This document shows positions 14,513-16,799 of a stretch of DNA of 16,799 bases, piece by piece. The stretch spans positions 1 through 16,799 of the forward strand of contig JANYLF010000154.1 in assembly GCA_025357995.1 (NCBI GenBank), in the 5' to 3' direction. The notes below the pieces were generated by a model. It did not search any database and was not told the origin of the DNA. It saw only the letters and a program-made list of their open reading frames with translations. The translations under genes were made by a program, and so were the position numbers. This DNA is from Acidimicrobiia bacterium (GTDB lineage Bacteria; Actinomycetota; Acidimicrobiia; IMCC26256; JAENVU01). The stretch's first letter is position 1. Every line of letters starts with the position of its first letter.

Positions 14513-16399
14513 ATGACGAGGTTCGAGCCGACACAGTCGACCACGGAGCGCGGCCAGACTCCGGACGGAACTGCACATTTGGTACAGACCCATCGCGGGC
14601 TTGGCCAGTTCATCGATCTCGGCATCATCGTCGCCGGCATCGCGGCCTTCGCCGTCGCGGTCACGAGCATGGCGTGGCCGCGGTATCACGACGCGCCACT
14701 CCTCGAATACATGGCGTGGCTCGTCCACCGCGGCTACCGACCGTATCGAACCATCTACGACATCGACCTTCCGGGCGCGGTGCTCTTCCACGTCGTCGGT
14801 CAACGCGTGTTCGGGAACAGCGACCTCTCCCTCCGTATCCGCGACCTGTTGCTTCTCGCGGCGGGCCTCGCCGTCATCTTCCGGGTGATGCGTCGGTTCG
14901 ACACGCGGGCGGCATGGGTTGCGGTGGTGCTCATCGCGGGTCGCTACCTCGCGTACGGGGGCGCGGTGCAGTCGCTCCAGCGCGATTGGATCTTGGCGTT
15001 GCTCGCGATTGCGGCCGTCGCCCTCGTGCTGCGCCCGGGCGCGCGGTGGCGCTTCTTCCTCGCGGGCGCGGCGGTGGGGTTCGCCGCGACCATCAAGCCT
15101 CCCGGATTCCTGTTGATCGTGCTGGTCGCCGTGCTTGCGTTCGTCGCGTCCGACGACTCGCCCGATGCGCCCTGGCGCGTGCGGGTGCGGATCCGCGCAA
15201 CTGAGTTGATCCGGTCGACCGCGGTCGCAGTGGCCGGAGCCGTCGTCGTGATCGGCGTGGTCGTCACCTGGCTCGTGAACTCGGGCGGCTGGTCCGCCTT
15301 CCGATGGAGCGTGGGCCACTTTCTCCCCGTCTACGGTCGGTTCGACAGTGGCGGCCATCCGTACGGGTCGTACCTCGAGGCGTCAGGGCACCAGTTGGTC
15401 GCGACGCTTCTGCGTCCCGACCTCCTGCTCCTCATCGCCGGGGCATCGCTGCTGCTCACACTCCGCCGCCCGCGGCCCGCGTCGACCGCACTCGTCGCGC
15501 TCACGGGCTTGATGGCGTACGGAGTGCTCCACGCGGTGATCGAGACCAAGGATTGGGACTACCACTATTGGCCCTTCACTGTGGCCTCCCTGTGTGTGGT
15601 CGCCGTGTCCTTCAGCGACCTCCGGGCGTCCAAGTCGGAGCCACGGCCGGATCGCGCGCGTGCGCTGCGTATTTCCGCGCGGGTATATCTCAGCCTGTGG
15701 TTGCTCGATATCGGGTTGATCGGCATCGAAGTCGCGCGCGCTGTCGCACTGCGTCAGCACGGCCAGCTCTTGGCCGCCCCCCAGCAGGCCTGGGCGATCA
15801 CGCTCGGCCTTCCCCTCGCGGTGCTCTCGATGCGATTGCTCACCAGCGCCCGCCACCGCACGACCGATTCACGGATGCGGGAGCGACGAGGGTGGATCGC
15901 CACCGGCGCGATGCTCGCACCACTCGGATTCGCGACGATCCTCGGCATCACGGTCGCGATCGATCCCGCAGGCACGACCGCGATCGGCATCCGGCCTGCG
16001 TACGACAACGCGGAGGTGCAGCGCACGGATCACCTCGCCCGGCTCTTGCGCTCCCGCTCCCGGCCGGGTGATCGCGTGCAGGTCCTCGACACGACGGGCG
16101 GTGGCATCGCCGCGGCGCTCAAAGCTGGCCTGGAACCAGGGAGCCGGCTCATGTTCGACTTCCCTGTCTACAACGACCCGTCGGCCGCGGCCACCACGCA
16201 GATGCGCGCCGACATGATTCATGACCTCGCGAAATTCCAACCACGGTTCTTCCTCGTCTACCGCCAGAGTTGGGGTCCGCGGAACAGCTACCGATCCCTC
16301 AACACCTTTCCAGCCCTCGTCGACGTGCTCGCGCACTACCGCGTCGTCTACCAGGACTCCGAAGTGCGGCTGATGGAACGACGCGCGCTGACTACCTGA
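14513..16399 (+). CDS. Multi-pass membrane protein, probable GT-C-fold glycosyltransferase
   Basis: A 628-residue integral membrane protein with an N-terminal cytoplasmic tail (1-32), roughly ten to twelve hydrophobic helices (33-53, 111-125, 133-150, 158-175, 180-212, 235-256, 302-318, 325-343, 352-368, 388-412, 425-443 and 462-483), and an outside C-terminal domain of about 145 residues. The first outside loop has acidic residues in RYHDAPLLEYMAW (57-69), and IYDID follows at 81-85. This matches the acidic metal/donor-binding loop of GT-C enzymes (PMT/ArnT, GT39-like). ETKDWDYHYWPF (344-355) resembles a helix-end motif seen in such transferases. It would use a polyprenyl-phosphate sugar donor to glycosylate a lipid, polymer or protein outside the membrane; donor and acceptor are unknown. 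No strong ribosome binding site is seen. The gene overlaps the convergent nitronate monooxygenase gene by eight bases. Confidence 0.75.
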   Translation: MTRFEPTQSTTERGQTPDGTAHLVQTHRGLGQFIDLGIIVAGIAAFAVAVTSMAWPRYHDAPLLEYMAWLVHRGYRPYRTIYDIDLPGAVLFHVVGQRVFGNSDLSLRIRDLLLLAAGLAVIFRVMRRFDTRAAWVAVVLIAGRYLAYGGAVQSLQRDWILALLAIAAVALVLRPGARWRFFLAGAAVGFAATIKPPGFLLIVLVAVLAFVASDDSPDAPWRVRVRIRATELIRSTAVAVAGAVVVIGVVVTWLVNSGGWSAFRWSVGHFLPVYGRFDSGGHPYGSYLEASGHQLVATLLRPDLLLLIAGASLLLTLRRPRPASTALVALTGLMAYGVLHAVIETKDWDYHYWPFTVASLCVVAVSFSDLRASKSEPRPDRARALRISARVYLSLWLLDIGLIGIEVARAVALRQHGQLLAAPQQAWAITLGLPLAVLSMRLLTSARHRTTDSRMRERRGWIATGAMLAPLGFATILGITVAIDPAGTTAIGIRPAYDNAEVQRTDHLARLLRSRSRPGDRVQVLDTTGGGIAAALKAGLEPGSRLMFDFPVYNDPSAAATTQMRADMIHDLAKFQPRFFLVYRQSWGPRNSYRSLNTFPALVDVLAHYRVVYQDSEVRLMERRALTT

Positions 16400-16799
16400 G
16401 CGCGGCCAAGCGGTCGAGACTCTTCTCGGCCTCCGCCACGATGGATCGCACGATGTCGCCCGCGGGGATGAGGTCGTGGATCGCCCCTACACCTTGACCG
16501 GCGGGGTAGCACTCGCGGTCGGGGTCCACGCCTTCCGTACCCTCGTGAGCACCGAGGTGCATCCAGCCCCCTTCCATCGACTTCATCAGCATCTGCGGGA
16601 ACGGAACCAACTCCTCGGGGTGCGCGTCGAAATGGCGGGTGGTCTCGTTGGCGACCGCGCGCAGCGTCTTGCCGGTGAACGCCCGGGAGATCGTCGTGCC
16701 ATCTTCACCCGTGCGCAGCAACGCGTCCTTGTACCCCGGCGCCGAGCGCGCTTCGGGCGTCGCGATGAACCGCGTGCCGATCCACACACCGTCGGCACC
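16392..16799 (-). CDS. Nitronate monooxygenase-like FMN enzyme (C-terminal part; 5' end outside window)
   Basis: Only the last 135 codons are inside the window; the frame runs off the right edge. The visible part begins GADGVWIGTRFIATPEA, a hallmark of the 2-nitropropane dioxygenase/nitronate monooxygenase family, where this segment lies at the end of the FMN-binding barrel. The rest (GYKDALLRTGEDGTTISRAF, GGWMHLGAHEGTEG and YPAGQGVGAIHDLIPAGDIV) is typical of the C-terminal region with the family-conserved AGQGVG. Such enzymes oxidise nitronates or, in other subgroups, act as FMN reductases or enoyl reductases, so the substrate is unresolved. The TAG stop overlaps the end of the GT-C-type gene by eight bases on the opposite strand. 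Confidence 0.88.
   Translation of the reverse strand, partial: GADGVWIGTRFIATPEARSAPGYKDALLRTGEDGTTISRAFTGKTLRAVANETTRHFDAHPEELVPFPQMLMKSMEGGWMHLGAHEGTEGVDPDRECYPAGQGVGAIHDLIPAGDIVRSIVAEAEKSLDRLAALR

Noticed and set aside
1..16799. CRISPR arrays, insertion sequences, toxin-antitoxin or defence genes
   Set aside because: No direct-repeat array, transposase, inverted-repeat-bounded element or defence-type domain was seen on either strand.

Overview
The window is GC-rich and almost fully coding. It holds thirteen protein genes (one cut by the right edge) and the 3' end of a tRNA cut by the left edge. No mobile element, CRISPR array, integrase or obvious laterally acquired block is visible. Several families point to a high-GC actinobacterium: a DUF3151 protein, a DUF2505 protein, and the phosphatase / DUF3090 / SCO1664-family triad. 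A stand-alone FrhB-like (coenzyme F420-type) iron-sulfur protein and an exported hydrolase with C-terminal 'GWDIAR...VLDGFGG' repeats make the class Acidimicrobiia or a relative the best guess. That placement is inference.

Left part (1-4918): a partial tRNA-Ser is followed by a strong terminator hairpin. Next is a membrane-bound GGDEF-EAL cyclic-di-GMP protein, convergent and overlapping with metF (methylenetetrahydrofolate reductase). Divergent from metF is an Nramp-superfamily transporter with an atypical metal site. Its stop codon overlaps the start of a DUF2505 gene, so the two are probably co-translated.

Middle part (4966-11565): the FrhB-like protein, an NhaA Na+/H+ antiporter and a fatty-acyl-AMP-ligase-like adenylating enzyme lie in a row on the plus strand. 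They face a minus-strand operon of a histidine-phosphatase-family enzyme, a DUF3090 protein and a SCO1664-family kinase-fold protein, joined by overlapping stop and start codons. A DUF3151 gene is divergent from that operon.

Right part (11599-16799): a GDP-mannose 4,6-dehydratase-like gene converges on a secreted clan-A-type glycoside hydrolase with four C-terminal repeats. A multi-pass GT-C-type membrane protein is divergent from the hydrolase. Together these three look like a small surface-polysaccharide region. The window ends inside a nitronate monooxygenase-like gene.

Two general features stand out. All four convergent gene pairs touch, overlap or are separated by at most 26 bases. Several starts lack a Shine-Dalgarno sequence but carry a TAnnnT hexamer about 7-9 bases upstream, as expected for leaderless transcripts. 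I did not find a clear-cut novel defence or biosynthetic system. The best candidates for undescribed biology are the transporter-DUF2505 pair, the conserved triad of unknown role, and the hydrolase / GT-C / dehydratase region.
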